Below are positions 1-16,536 of a stretch of DNA of 64,000 nucleotides, piece by piece. A model generated the notes under the pieces. That model saw only the letters and a program-made list of their open reading frames with translations, did not search any database and was not told the DNA's origin. The stretch is from Holothuria scabra (taxonomy: Eukaryota > Echinodermata > Holothuroidea > Aspidochirotida > Holothuriidae), in the NCBI GenBank assembly GCA_037179385.1, contig CM074200.1:36273884-36337883 (forward strand), in the 5' to 3' direction. Every line of letters starts with the position of its first letter. The first letter of the stretch is position 1. The position numbers were made by a program, and so were the translations under genes.

Positions 1-1083
1 CCTAAAATACATTGACTAATAGCTCGAAATAATTAGAAAAAGGGGAATTGGATCAGCTGTGTCGTAACTACGTGAAGACATAAATCACGGACACAGTGCA
101 TTAAGTGGAACCTTGACGAGGAAAGTTGTTTGCTTAGTACAGGGGGTACCCAAGCTGTACTGATCCTTGTCTCAGGGAATGACTTGCAGTGCTCGCCGTT
201 ACAAGAGACCAAATATTATTCAAGTACCCAGGCATGTTATACACATGATATCTACACACTCTCTGACGTTATCCCGGAATTCATGTACCGGTTGTTTGCA
301 CCTTTTCAAATCAAGAGGTCGCAAAACAGAAACATCTGTTACTACACAGCGCCCTCTTCAAAAGTGAAACACATATGAAAGAACCTTATGTACCGGTAAT
401 ATTTTGTTCGATAGAGCACCGGTGACGCTGGAGTTTGTCTTCACGTGAATGTGTGTAGGTTTGGGCATGTTTGAGAGTGTTAGGAGGCCCTCGAAGATAA
501 TTTGACTTAAGGGATCTAACTCATAGATTGCAGCAATCAGGTCAGTTAAAGGCGAGAACAATTTTCCCAAACATTTTTTTAAATTACCAGCAGCTTCTTC
601 TTATTTTGTTTCCAGGTATCTTGTACGGTATGGCAAGACTTAACATTGTAAATTTAAATTAAGCCAATGAGCTACTCTAATGCATTTCATCAGTGTGCAA
701 AATGTTATCACATGACTCTCAATAGCCAATCCTATAGCCAATCCTAAATGTGGCAGCCTCTGAGGTAACTGCTTTTTAAATAAAGCTTGTACATTCAAGG
801 TAAGTCAATGGATTTCTCTCCTAAATTTCATAATTCATTGACAAAAACATTGTAACATGGCTCTCGATCAAGAGCCACATGACCATGAAACATGACAGAC
901 AACTACATTAATCTAAATTCCGTGTAATTGCTTTACATTTTAAAGTCAAATCTGCGAATGTCTTTAAAATTCAATTTCCTAATTAAATTATACTTCCGAT
1001 TTTTATTTGTTTCGTTAACCAAAACTAATTTTGTTTGACGTTGGAAAACCGGTAAGCCACTTAACTCATCAAAGACTACAGCA
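1..1083. other. Anonymous AT-rich DNA
   Basis: No repeat or gene was recognised. An open frame on the minus strand at about 570-380 includes the stretch PLTDLIAAIYELD and has fairly codon-like composition, but I see no good acceptor or donor around it and no homology. A short direct repeat of ATAGCCAATCCTA lies near 722-748. Confidence 0.3.
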
Positions 1084-1193
1084 GGGGCCTGTTCCATAAA
1101 GAGTTACGCACGATCTTAAGTTTGATTTACTGTTTACTTAAGTATGGGGAATCAAACTTAAGATTTTGCGTAACTCTTTGTGGAATGGGCCCC
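1084..1193. repeat. Foldback hairpin (MITE-like)
   Basis: Two 44-nt arms at 1084-1127 and 1150-1193 are reverse complements with five mismatches, around a 22-nt loop. The arms begin GGGGCC and contain AAAGAGTTACGCA and CTTAAGTTTGATT. This is a short palindromic interspersed element; no internal coding capacity. Confidence 0.8.
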
Positions 1194-1234
1194 AGATTAA
1201 TTTCCCTGCATACTACTGTGACCACGTATAGATA

Positions 1235-1320
1235 ATGGCGGTGGCATTTGGCGAACAAATGTGGCTAGCAACAACCGGGAGGTTCGTGGTTCGATTCACA
1301 TGAAGGTGAGAGTCAGCTAC
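1235..1320 (+). repeat. tRNA-derived SINE fragment (tentative)
   Basis: The segment has a tRNA-like right half: GTGGTTCGATTC at 1286-1297 matches the RNA polymerase III B-box, preceded by AACAACCGGGAGG. No convincing A-box or cloverleaf can be drawn, so this is a degraded SINE head rather than a tRNA gene. Confidence 0.35.
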
Positions 1321-1711
1321 AGGGTTTTCATCCAATGTAAATCTTGAGATCCACAATACCAGTCCAAATTCAATTTGCCAGTTGTAATTTGCTTACAAGG
1401 GGTAAAGTCCCAAAGATCGAACGTGATAAAATCAACTGTTGTATCACTGTCATAGCCAGGATTTCTTTGATGGGGAGGGGAGTAAGCAGTATGTTGTTGG
1501 ATCACTGGCTTAGGGGAAGGGGTAGGGTTGTCGCATTCAGATGATATAAAATCACTTTAGGCCGGGCTTCAAGAAACTTTATGTGACGCCTAGAAAGGTA
1601 AAAATACTGCATTTTTATTGCGCCGTTGTGCGTAATAATTTGAGTGTTTATGCGTATTTGTCTGTGGACGTATACGCTTGCGCTAGCGTTCGTGCGGGTG
1701 GATTGCTTTAA

Positions 1712-2597
1712 AGAGGGCATGACACGGCCAAAGTAAGTTTCTCTGTAAATGTTCTTTGGGTACACCTTGACATAAAGTGAATGTTTTCCCTACTAAATTA
1801 TGTCCAAAAATACCGAAATACGACGTTGTGAATTCCCAATAGCAGGCCAGGCTCAGCCCAATCGAAATCCTAAAGCGAAAAAAACGTATGTGAGCGCTTG
1901 TCAACATGGTGACATCATTGGAGGCACGGTTAGCAACATTGTACAAGGGAGCTCACAATAATCGAATCATGTGCTTGGTAACGCGTGTCAGCGAGTACAT
2001 CATTGCAAGCACCGGTGCTACGATGGCAGTGAGCGTGGCCAATGACTACATTGTAAATTGTGCATTGCACGGTCACTGATTAGTATTCGCAATAGCACGT
2101 ACCTTCACCGAACAGCTCATACAGTAAAGACGCGCTCCTAGTGGGGACGCGCTTGTTGTGGACTGTCCATACATTTTCATAGCTGTTCTGTGTATAGCAG
2201 CACGAACCGCGTCTTTCTTGCACAAAATAGAATTGTTTTTACACGCGCGCATATGCACGCGAACGTATTGGCCAATGATTTGCTCTGTATGTTGAACGAG
2301 TATTGTAATGCAATCGTTTTCATGAAGTTGCTAAGATAAGATTACTTTACCGAGCGTTAGATTAGTTCCACCTGTACATACGCGTTCTTAAATAGGGCGT
2401 GATTTGTGCCGCCAATTGCGTCACAAAAGTCAGGTGACCTGTTGCGGCATTTCTCGAAATTGGATTTTGAACAATTTCCTTCGAGTTTTATTTATGCCGA
2501 GTGTATAGGTTTTTAATGGGGTGTGAGATGATATTTGTAAAATACTGTATTGAATCTTGCAATACACAAAAGTTTTTGTGGCCGTGTCATGCCCACT
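1712..2597. mobile_element. TTAA-flanked non-autonomous DNA transposon, copy A
   Basis: Terminal inverted repeats are seen directly: AGAGGGCATGACACGGCC at 1712-1729 and its reverse complement (one mismatch) ending at 2597. Both ends are flanked by TTAA (1708-1711 and 2598-2601), the target duplication used by piggyBac-type transposases. The 886-bp interior has no transposase-like frame. A second copy lies at 25931-27038. The superfamily is inferred from the TTAA duplication; the usual CCY start of piggyBac ends is not present. Confidence 0.8.
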
Positions 2598-2601
2598 TTA
2601 A

Positions 2602-3269
2602 GACTACTCCTGTCTGGGTCACAATCCACAGTTCCGGCTGTTGGAAGTTATTTGCACCCTCTTCGATCAGTATTAGCTCCGTTGTAGCACGCAACCACCT
2701 ACCTTGTGAAGTATTCAGAATAAATCTGATTTAGGCTCTGCCCTTGGTGACAAAGGTTGTGATTATTGGCGAAAAGCCTGACGAGCTACAAAAGGAGGAC
2801 TAACTACTTAATTCGCATTGTAACGACTAAGAGAATCTTATCGCGAAGGAGTAGATTTTATTCCATTAAAAGATAAATGAAGCACTGCTCACCCTTTTAC
2901 TTAGCTTTAAATTGACATTTGTAGTCTATTTATTTAAATAATAAAGAACAAACCTACTTTAATTACTTGCGTGAATTTATCAAAGCCAAGCAATTAGAAC
3001 TACAGTAGCCTTTACAGGTCAATTGATTTGATTGTAAATTAACGAATGAGACGATTTATTGGTAATGTTGCCACTAGACTCAAGCTGGGTAAACAGTATC
3101 AGAGGGAAATAAACTTTATCATGTTGCACAGTAATCACCTAGAGAAAAACCACATTAATAATTGACAATTGTGTGTGGCTTATTAACCAAGCGTATAAAA
3201 AGAGGAATAACTCTCGAAATTCTAAATGGGAACCGGGAGGGAGTTAACTTACACGGGAAATGCAGCCAC
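2602..3269. other. Anonymous AT-rich DNA
   Basis: No gene, RNA or repeat boundary was recognised in this stretch. Confidence 0.4.
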
Positions 3270-3470
3270 CTCAACTTAAAGTACGCCGTCCTGTTTCTTG
3301 ATTGGCTCTTTAGAGTCATGTGCCTATATTTTTACCTCAAATGTGAAAAAAATCAAGAGTTCCTGTCGTGGTTGCCTTGAATATGCAATACTGATCCAAG
3401 TCCAAAGATATTAGAAGAGAAATAAGAACAAAATTGTGAAATTTAGCTGCTTATCCAAACAAGTTTGGTT
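3270..3470 (+). repeat. Short interspersed repeat, family R1
   Basis: The segment CCTGTTTCTTGATTGGCTCT followed by AGAGTCATGTG, CCTCAAATGTGAAA and TTGCCTTGAATATG is also found, diverged, at 14755-15010, 15905-16175 and 36180-36450. The four copies share the same order of blocks, ending in a GTGAGATTTAGCTG-like motif. Class unknown. Confidence 0.65.
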
Positions 3471-4282
3471 AAAGTTATTATGATCTCCTTTTAATTTTTT
3501 CATCCTATGTTCTAGGGATTGAACATGTCAAAGATTATCTAGAAAGGTGTATGTCAATTTTCCAATTTTTCAATAAAATTTTGCTTAATGCGTCATTTTG
3601 AAGAAACCCCAGTATACAACACACCCAGTACAGGCCAACCTTCAGATGTCCACAAAATGAAGAAGCAGGGAAAGATGTCCTTAATAGATCTTCGTACCAT
3701 ACCATTTTATTTGAAGATATAAAACAACTCCAACGAGTAATCTCATGAACAGCAAATATCTCAGAAAAAAATCGGTCATTGAAATACCCAAAATAACCCC
3801 ACGAAACCCCATATTTGAGTGTATATTTAAGCATGTCGATATCCTTAAATATCTCAAAGAGGGTACAGCAAAACTTCACGAAACTCCATCAAGAGACCTG
3901 AGATCAAGCTAAGAACCCTCATGAAAGACTGGATGAATCTTAACACAAAATTCTGAACACTCTAAAACCCCTCTTTTTGTAAAATAAAACCTCCAAGTCT
4001 AGGTGTACACTCCGGCTACTTAAGGTCTAACCAACTGCTTGTGAGCTTAAAAACAATGGTGTACCCATTTCAAGGCGGTTAAAATCCCTTCTCACCAAAC
4101 AGAGGGAGCTTTTCACCTTTATGCAGCCTCAATAGATTGTGTAGAGGGTTTCCAACGGCCTGGAGGGCTTCATAGTTGATATTATAAAACACCAAGTTAC
4201 TTCTAAACAAGCTCCTCCGTAGTCTTTCTTCCAATCAAATAAATAGGTTAAACAGCAGATTATTATGATCAACTTCTATTAA
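3471..4282. other. Anonymous DNA
   Basis: A 114-codon open frame on the minus strand (3879-3535) is the only notable open stretch. It has no recognised motif or splice context and is probably chance. Confidence 0.35.
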
Positions 4283-4301
4283 CTTCACTGACCGACTGAC
4301 C

Positions 4302-4333
<32 letters not shown>

Positions 4334-4610
4334 GACTGACTGGATGACTGACTGACTGACAGACTGACTGACAGACTGGCTGACTGACTACTGGATGACT
4401 GACTGACTGGATGACTGACTGAAAGAATGACTCACTCAGTGAATGAATGACGGTGAATGACTGATTAACTGGATGGTTGGCTGAATGAATGCATGACGAA
4501 ATGAACGTATAAATGACTGACTGAATGACTGACTCACTGTCTAAATGAATGAATAACTGTTAGTGAATGGCTTACCGGATAACCGGCTGACTGACTAAAT
4601 AATCATAACT
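4283..4610 (+). repeat. (CTGA)n tetranucleotide array, degenerate at the right
   Basis: Near-perfect CTGA units run from about 4283 to 4430, with GATG and GAC variants, then decay into GAATGA and CTGAATGA variants until about 4610. The same motif on the opposite strand forms the cleaner array at 45305-45393. Confidence 0.9.
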
Positions 4611-6166
4611 TGATTGTTCAGATTCTTCTATATATACTCCTTGGTGAAAGTTGCAATGAACACGCTTGGCTACAATTGAGGGACACTTTTTGTTGTGTGG
4701 CATCATATACGTGAGGTCTATTTACGTGTATACTTTCTGCTTTCTTTTGTTGCTGTCGATCTAACTCAGCGTGACCATGCCCTTCAGTTATTTAAAAAAT
4801 GCATGAAATATTATACTAACCGCCTTCCATAACATTAAAAATACACTGGCAAAACTATCCAAGGTGGAAATAAATACTTCCAGGAACTATAACCAATTAG
4901 TACAAAAGGACCTATTTAGATAAATTATACTTACTAAAAAGACTCAAACGTTTCACGATTTCATCCCTGACAATGGACTGCCTGCAACATTACTTATCAC
5001 ACGAAACTGACTGACCTTGTAATCATTTCCTGTTTTTACTACGTCTTTCTTGAAGGTTTTACATATCCTGAGCAAAAGTTTCTGAATTCAGAACAGAAAA
5101 GACTCATAAAACTTTAACATTGATTGATATTTTTACCAAAAAAAGGAGCCCAAATTTTTTTGCCAAAAATATACGAGCCCACAGTGATTCATTACCTACA
5201 TCAACAATCCTTAATAACTGCTTCCAAGAACCTGGACAGACTGAGGGTTTTGTTTAGGAGGAATTAGCAACAAAAATATGGAACTTTAAGAATTCCTTTA
5301 AGAGGAAAATCCATCCTCATTTATATTACTGGAATAACTCATAGCAATCACAAGAAGATACTTTTGTTAACTCATGCAGAAGAATTCTTTAATTTAATGG
5401 GTTTTTCTTTTGACAGAAAAAACGAGAAAGATATCCTAGGGGAAAAATAGGTGATCTGTAACATTTAGCAGATTTTTTAAAATAAAGTTGAGGAAATCGC
5501 TATCTTCTTTTAACGTTAAATGTAACTTCTTATTACCACTATGTTTTCCTGCAGTTACATTAAAAATATCAACAGCTACATGTTTTACAGCACAGGTACA
5601 TCGCTTTACAGTTACACCACATTACCAGCTACAATACACAAAATTAAGAGCTTCATCACATCAACAACTGCATTACGTTTCATTCTCTTGATCGTCTTTA
5701 CCTGTTTACAGTGTTTAATCCAGAATCTCGATGACAAGAATTGATGTAGAAGAGAACCATATAATGGAATAATCGCTTGTTGCACCTTTAACAAATATTA
5801 ACTGTTCTATTTCATCGATGCGAAATGAAACTGGCTTTGATTCCCTAACTTACGCCCCATCTATACGATCATACATTCGTTCACGTACATCGTCATACAA
5901 ATGTTTGAATATTTGTTGGGAAGATAAAACATGCAGCTAAATATTTGAACACCTTCATACAAGTTGGACGTAGTTCAAATTTGTTGGCGAATCAGCCTAT
6001 ACAATCATGCGTTTTTCCGTTAACATTAACATTAACATACACATGTAACTATATGACGATTTTGACCAAATGAATGACCGCGCAGACGAGACTTTACAAA
6101 GTTAACAATGCCTTTACAATTCTAATCATCGAACATGCATTCTTGTATGCTTCTTTACATGGTTCG
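4611..6166. other. Anonymous DNA
   Basis: Only short open frames. A loose TACA-rich stretch at 5570-5650 gives overlapping open frames of 60-67 codons on both strands; these look compositional. No repeat family recognised. Confidence 0.4.
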
Positions 6167-6173
6167 TTCTAAT

Positions 6174-6227
6174 CAGGGAGTCGTCAAAAACTGTGAACCG
6201 GAAGAGTTTTCTGTCAAAAACTCCCTG
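6174..6227. mobile_element. 54-bp hAT-like mini-element
   Basis: The 54-bp segment starts CAGGGAG and ends CTCCCTG and is flanked on both sides by TTCTAAT (6167-6173 and 6228-6234). Inside, GTCAAAAACT is repeated. CAGGG ends are typical of hAT elements, which make 8-bp duplications; here the match is 7 bp, or 8 bp if the end is shifted by one base. This is an extremely short element and could be a chance palindrome between repeats. Confidence 0.45.
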
Positions 6228-6234
6228 TTCTAAT

Positions 6235-6528
6235 GATGTAGGAAGGGACGATGAAGAATACCTGCTTGGATTAAGTTTACGATGTAATTTGTTGGTTCTG
6301 GATCATTTTGAAAGGTAATCTATAAAGAAATAATGGAAAGTATTATAGGTGTAGCGCTGATGATTTAAAATGGTACTAGGGCGATTTGACTTCTAGCTAA
6401 CAAATGTCTGTTTATATCTTGTGAAGATGAACATTAAGAAAGCCAGCGCTGAAGCAGCAATTAACGTAGCGCTTTGCTTGATCTCTTACCATCATATGTC
6501 AGCTTTGTTTACGTAGAGCTTAAAGGGC
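6235..6528. other. Anonymous DNA upstream of the first Penelope-like fragment
   Basis: No feature recognised. The 5' truncation point of the following retroelement fragment is not sharp. Confidence 0.35.
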
Positions 6529-7483
<955 letters not shown>

Positions 7484-7988
7484 AAATGCTGCGGAGTACT
7501 GTTGAAATGTGTAGGTCGAAAAGAGCTAGTAAAAAGTGCTTAAAAGTTTGCGGAAAACTCCAGAACGTTTCGGGTATAAACCCTTCATCAGGTGGCAAAA
7601 ACCAAACTGAACAACCAACAGTAACAATTGGACACGACAAACATCAAATCCGAAGCGATCGCTGTAAAAACAGAACCGGACGAAAGTGACTGTCAGAAAA
7701 CATGAGTGCGAAGGATGAAACACAAATCAAAAAAAGAAAAAGAGCGTCCTGGATGAAAAAATGCACGTAAAAATCGAACATGTTCTTAAAAAGGGAAAAC
7801 AGGAGACAAAAACTAGCTCCGGAAAAAAAAAAATTGTAAATAAGGCCTACACAGAAAAAACGAGCACGAACGGGTAAGTGTAAAAGGAGTAAAAACTGGT
7901 ACAAAAAGGGGGTGAATATTACAAAAGGTCAATTCTAACGTTAAGCCCGTGTGGAGCGAGAGTACCTAGCCTCATGATCAGTCGGTTT
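7484..7988 (-). repeat. PLE2 pseudo-LTR arm, sense orientation
   Basis: This arm is the 3' end of the element in its coding sense. It contains the last codons of the polyprotein (LGTLAPHGLN-like), the stop at 7921-7919, an A/T-rich untranslated stretch and a hammerhead motif at 7595-7560. Its outer end carries about 35 nt absent from the other arm, bordered by a repeated TTTCGACCT. Confidence 0.85.
7560..7595 (-). ncRNA. Hammerhead ribozyme motif, PLE type (sense copy)
   Basis: On the minus strand the order is CCAC, CUGAUGA, an extra A, GGGU-UUAU-ACCC (stem II with tetraloop), GAAA, then CGUU and CUGG. CUGAUGA and GAAA are the conserved hammerhead core. Stem I pairs CCA with UGG, with a C-C mismatch next to the core, and the predicted cleavage triplet is GUU. 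Stem III is reduced to the palindrome ACGU, as described for PLE hammerheads that are expected to work as dimers. Activity is uncertain because of the mismatch. Confidence 0.65.
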
Positions 7989-8632
7989 TCAGCACTAAGG
8001 CGGTCACGATCGGAGCCTCGGCACATTACAGCTGCCGTAACGGTTAAATGCTGTATTGAACAAGGTGAAGGGGGTTGAAATGTGCAGCCACCGGGTATCC
8101 ATGGAGATTCTGTTTGATGGACCTAAGGTGCTCGGTGACTCGATCCGCGAGGCGGCGCTTGGTCTCTCCCACATACAACGAGTTACATCTCCCACAAGCT
8201 AAAATATATACTACATTTGAGGAAATGCAGGAGAATCTTTGTTTGACAATAAAGCTATTGCCGTTGGGGCCAGAAATGTTGACGAGGTCGTGTTTGCCGA
8301 CAACTGGACATGTATTACACCTCGGACGGTTACATGGAAAGGTACCAGCCGTGTCGTCGAAAGAAGTTTGTGGGTGGGAAGCCCGAACTAAATGGTTGGC
8401 TAAATTTTTCTCAACTCTAAAGGCAGTGATGGGGGGTTCCGGGAAAACATCACGGGTTGAGGGGTCTTGTCGGAGCAACTTTACATTTTTGTGGATAGCG
8501 TGTAAAATAGGACGGATCGAAGGGTGATAAGAAATAACTAAAGGAATACGTAAATTTGGTACCAGATTTGCTCTTTTTCTCCAAGGCTTCTTTTCTGCTG
8601 GTTCCTTGAATTCTGCGTAGGGCATTAGAGAG

Positions 8633-8646
<14 letters not shown>
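7919..8646 (-). pseudogene. PLE2 polyprotein C-terminal part with GIY-YIG endonuclease, frameshifted
   Basis: The frame runs from about 8646 down to 8044, then must shift by one base at a C5 run near 8083-8087 to continue to the TAA at 7921-7919. Motifs in order: RVPLVV-type IPLVISYHPSIRPI and FPEPP (end of RT/linker, about 8550-8440), the Cys cluster NRPRCNTCPVV (about 8310), NVVYILACGRC and SLYVGETKRRLADRV (GIY-YIG domain, about 8225-8140), and after the shift ENRLIMRLGTLAPHGLN at the C terminus. These are the expected landmarks of a Penelope endonuclease, which nicks the target for integration. The RT palm upstream is lost where the inverted arm begins near 8633. The single shift looks like one lost C and makes the copy non-functional. 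Confidence 0.85.
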
Positions 8647-12998
<4,352 letters not shown>

Positions 12999-12999
12999 C

Positions 13000-13318
13000 T
13001 GAAGCCATAGGGATAACTCTTTATTTACTAATTATCGTTCAATTTCTCTACTAAATTTAGACTATAAAATTTGTTAAAAGGCAATCGCCGTTAGCGTTCA
13101 GAAATTTATTCCAAGTATTGTTAGTCTTCATCAAACGTGGTTTTCAAAAACAGGTTTATCGGTGAGAATGTTCGTTTCATTCCTGACAGTATTGACCATT
13201 GTAAACCTGCCAGGCTGGGGGAGTTTATTGCTTCTGATTAATTTCGAAAAAGCCTTTGACCAGGTAGATTGGAATTTCAGACTTGCCTGTTGAGTTTCCT
13301 TTCTTTAAAGTGTACCTC
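13000..13318 (+). pseudogene. L1-like non-LTR retrotransposon RT remnant
   Basis: Translating across at least three frames gives consecutive RT motifs: DNSLFTNYRSISLLNLDYKI (13010-13070), then KAIA-VSVQKFIPSIVSLHQT (13077-13137), IGENVRFIPDSIDHCK (13157-13205) and LLLLINFEKAFDQVDWNF (13226-13276). These correspond to the L1-type fingers and first palm motif, in which the D of FEKAFD is a catalytic aspartate. An in-frame stop and at least two frameshifts show it is dead. Only about 100 codons remain, ending where an oppositely oriented LINE 3' end begins. Confidence 0.8.
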
Positions 13319-13321
13319 AAG

Positions 13322-13530
13322 TTTCGTTTCGTTTCCTTTCGTTTATTTGTTTTTCTACATCATCAAAATGTATGAATACACAAACGTAATGAATACAGTA
13401 CATACATAACACTGAAGTAGATGGAAGTAAAACTAAAAAACCCTGAGGGGCTTGTCGACAGTTCTACTCCCCAAAACAACAAAAGCAAGTTACCTAAAGT
13501 CAAAAAGTCAAAAAATTCAAAAGCATTTCT
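13322..13530 (-). mobile_element. LINE 3' end, minus strand (tentative)
   Basis: The block starts with GTTTCGTTTCGTTTCCTTTC then TTTATTTGTTTTTCTAC, and has AAACCCTGAGGGGCTT about 110 nt in. The LINE at 38057-39358 has the same order: (CATTT)n, TATTTGTTTTTTCAC, then AAACCCTTGGGGGCTT. Read on the minus strand this is a 3' untranslated end with a (GAAAC)n-type tail. No RT frame remains. Confidence 0.55.
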
Positions 13531-14754
13531 TAAACAGCATGAAAAATGAATTCGATCACTTCAACTCCCATCTTCATAGGACATTCCTGAGCTGAGATAT
13601 AAAATGTTTAAATTTATTCACTCAGTTTAAAATGGTACGCTGTGCAATAATTTGTGATGTCATTGTTGTTCTACCCAAATTAATATCTTTGTGTTTCTTT
13701 GTTTTTCTTAGAGTTATTGCACTTTGCACCAATGAGGTGATGTAATTAATTAAATCCTGTCTGTGCAACATACTGTACAAGCCCACAGGAAGTGTCCAAG
13801 GTCATAAAAGCAAATTGAATTTTAAAGGGAAGAAATAAAACAATGTAAGTTGTACAACAAGAAAGTCAGTGCTCAAAGTTATTGCTCAATGAAGTAATTT
13901 GTTTTAAGTGAACACATTTCAACATTTTGTATATCACGGCTGAAGAATGTCCTATGAAAATAGAAGTTAGACTGTTAGAATCATGCTGTTTAGTATACAT
14001 TTTTGATTTTTTTTAATTTAGGTACACTTACAGCTCAATGTGACTGTCTTCAGAGACTGCTCACGTTAAATGCAAACAGCGAAGCCTGTATTACAAATTA
14101 TTGTTACTCTGATACACCAGAGCTATCCCCTCAGTCAATATATCTTTATTATTTGTGCTGAATTGTTAGCCATTCCCTTAAATCAATCCCATCGAGTTAA
14201 AGGTTTATCAATAATGGGATCGAGAGGACAACATTCCTCAGCACATAGAAATGATACTTCTTTTTTCTTATATGTATTTTTATGAGTTCCTTGCCGCTAC
14301 TGTTGCGGTTTTTGACATTTTAAAGAGTATTCTGTAGGCCTCAAGGTAAATTACAATATTTTCAGTCTGATGGTTCCGCGTGATCGACTTTGTTTACTTA
14401 ATAAAATGTTTCAAGTAATAATGTTTTAGTTCTCAAGAGTACAAAATCATTCTATGAGTATTATTAGAGACCAATCTAAATTTGATTGGAAGAATCAAAT
14501 CTAACAAGACTTATAATTACTCTAATAGAGTAAATATCTCCATTCTTAATTTTGAAGACGCCCCTAATTTCACTCTTTCAGATTAAGAGATTTACCTGTC
14601 CAGATGTCATGAAGAACCTGGTCAGAAACAGAATATTTAAGGGTGAGAACATGAAAGGTGAAACCTAAATTCCAATCTTCAACTTATGGCATAATTTCTT
14701 GAAGTTTTATAACACTGAAGGGGGTTTCTTTCCTGTTATACGTATCTTAAAGGG
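13531..14754. other. Anonymous DNA
   Basis: No recognisable gene. A 71-codon open frame at 14070-14285 (plus) has no motif. Confidence 0.4.
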
Positions 14755-15010
14755 CTAATGCATTTGCCTCAACTTGAATTATCGTAGTACACTACTCAAT
14801 GTCATAAATAGTTCTTGAGAATCAAGTGAGAACATTTGTTCTCTTTAAATTGTGAAATTTACTACGCGTAACTGTTTGGTTTACCTTGAATACCGCCTGA
14901 TCGAGGTCATTTAGTTTAATATTTAGATAGGAAGTAGGAAGAAAATAGTGAGATTTAGCTGTTTTCTCTTAAGAGCGAGTTATGCTCCCTTTATAAGCAA
15001 ATCTACAACA
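14755..15010 (+). repeat. Interspersed repeat, family R1
   Basis: Contains GTAGTACACTA, GTGAAATTTACTACGCGTAA and CTGTTTGGTTTACCTTGAAT in the same order as the copy at 36180-36450, but lacks the TGATTGGCTCTT block. Diverged. Confidence 0.55.
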
Positions 15011-15361
15011 GTGTTTGCCTGAAACAATGCAAAGTGATGTTTACGTTATCAGTCTATTCCGGGTCAATTTACACGAAATGCTTATTTATTCATGAAAGTT
15101 GACCTCTGCTAAATCGAATGCGTCGTAACTCGCTTCAGAAAAAATGTTTAACAATGTGAACAATAAATTTACTTTGATTACAAAAATGATTTGCTCCGCA
15201 TTTTATGTCATAATGAGCAAATACTTGTTATTGATTTACATTTTAATATTCTAAATTCTTCTTTTTTGACTTGCTGGCATTTTGATTCCTGTTCTGCTGT
15301 AAGTCTGAATCAGAAAAATCAATCAGTCAGGCAGGATGTGGAATTAAAATGATTGAATTCA

Positions 15362-15565
15362 TTTTTTTCTAAAAGTCCCCACGACTCTCTGGCGAAGAGC
15401 CAAGGGGCGAAAACCAAACAATTACTCCCGGAGGAGTTCTGCTCCCTTAAGGAGCTTAACGTCCCAAATGGACAAGCACGCCCTCCAAAGGGCAAACACT
15501 GAGTGGTCCTGCTCTAGACTGGCTGAATAGAACAGAAGCCACAACCTGGATGCAGTTTAACGTGT
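15362..15565 (-). mobile_element. Retroposed SINE-like insertion with perfect 14-bp target duplication
   Basis: AATGATTGAATTCA occurs on both sides (15348-15361 and 15566-15579). Between them lie 204 bp that on the minus strand end in a short A-rich tail after CTTTTAG. The duplication length and A-tail are signs of LINE-machinery retroposition. The body contains TTAAGCTCCTTAAGGGAGC and AACTCCTCCGGGAG. I see no clear pol III boxes at its 5' end (15565), so it may be a 5'-truncated SINE or another small RNA; identity not recognised. Confidence 0.75.
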
Positions 15566-15904
15566 AATGATTGAATTCAACTGGTTGTTAAAAAGTGAAC
15601 TCACCGTAATGAATTTAATTACACTTGTGTTATCTCAAACTGTTTGCTTCTCGCCGCACAATTTCGTTAACACTTGACAGCATATGCTGACGTCATATTC
15701 CTCCATGCAACATTGACTGATAAATGAAGACAATGCGACGTTTAAAGAAAAGACACATTTAAACTAATGTGACACAATTTCTTTAAGTAAGCTTACAAAA
15801 ATGTTTATTTTAACAAAGAGTAAAATGACCAAGAGATGAATGAAGCAGAGGTGCATGTGAATATTCATGATATGTGTGAAAGGGAAATGGTATCACCCAA
15901 TTAG

Positions 15905-16175
15905 GACTGGTACAGTAGAATGTCCTGTTTCATGATTGGATCTTGATTGTCCAATGACAATTTGTTTCTTCTTACGGCAAATGTGAAATGTACTAGAAGT
16001 AACTGTTTAATTTACCTTATGCCATATTAAAGTCCAAATATATTATGAAAAACACTTTGAAGAGAAATTTGTGAGATTTTTTGGGTGTGACATTTAGCTT
16101 TTGCTTCAAAATAGGGTTGAGGCCCCTGCTCTTGACCTTTAAAGGTCATCGATTTTACTGTCACGTGACCATCCG
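15905..16175 (+). repeat. Interspersed repeat, family R1
   Basis: CCTGTTTCATGATTGGATCT, AAATGTGAAATGTACT and TAACTGTTTAATTTACCTT follow in the family order; it ends near a CCCCTGCTCTTGACCTTTAA block that matches CTGCCCTTGCCCTTTAA of the 36-kb copy. Confidence 0.6.
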
Positions 16176-16536
16176 AATGTGAAAAGTATTTAAGAGGTCA
16201 CCAAAAGTTCATTATAACTGTCTTTTACTTGCCATTTTGAGTAAACACCTTGTCATTTGAGTTATGACGTAAACTTATCGTTATGCATTGTCTAACGTAT
16301 TTCTTAGACAAGTCCCACTTAAAGGGCATGCTCTATGCCATATTTATATCCTGGAAAATATGTACTTGTAGAGAAATATGAAATAGTAGTGATATTAGCT
16401 TCAACTAAACCACACCTGTCTGTTTGTGCTGCCACCATAAACCGTCATCCTCTACACAAAAATGTGTAGAGTCGATATAATACTGCATATTCCCCATTAA
16501 AGGACCATTTTCCTCACCCCATACTACAATTCTTGT

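Noticed and set aside
5488..5794. Overlapping 60-67 codon frames on both strands
   Set aside because: Caused by a loosely periodic TACA-rich tract; no motif.
8075..8527. 150-codon plus-strand open frame
   Set aside because: It is the antisense of the PLE2 GIY-YIG frame on the minus strand; the minus strand carries the family motifs.
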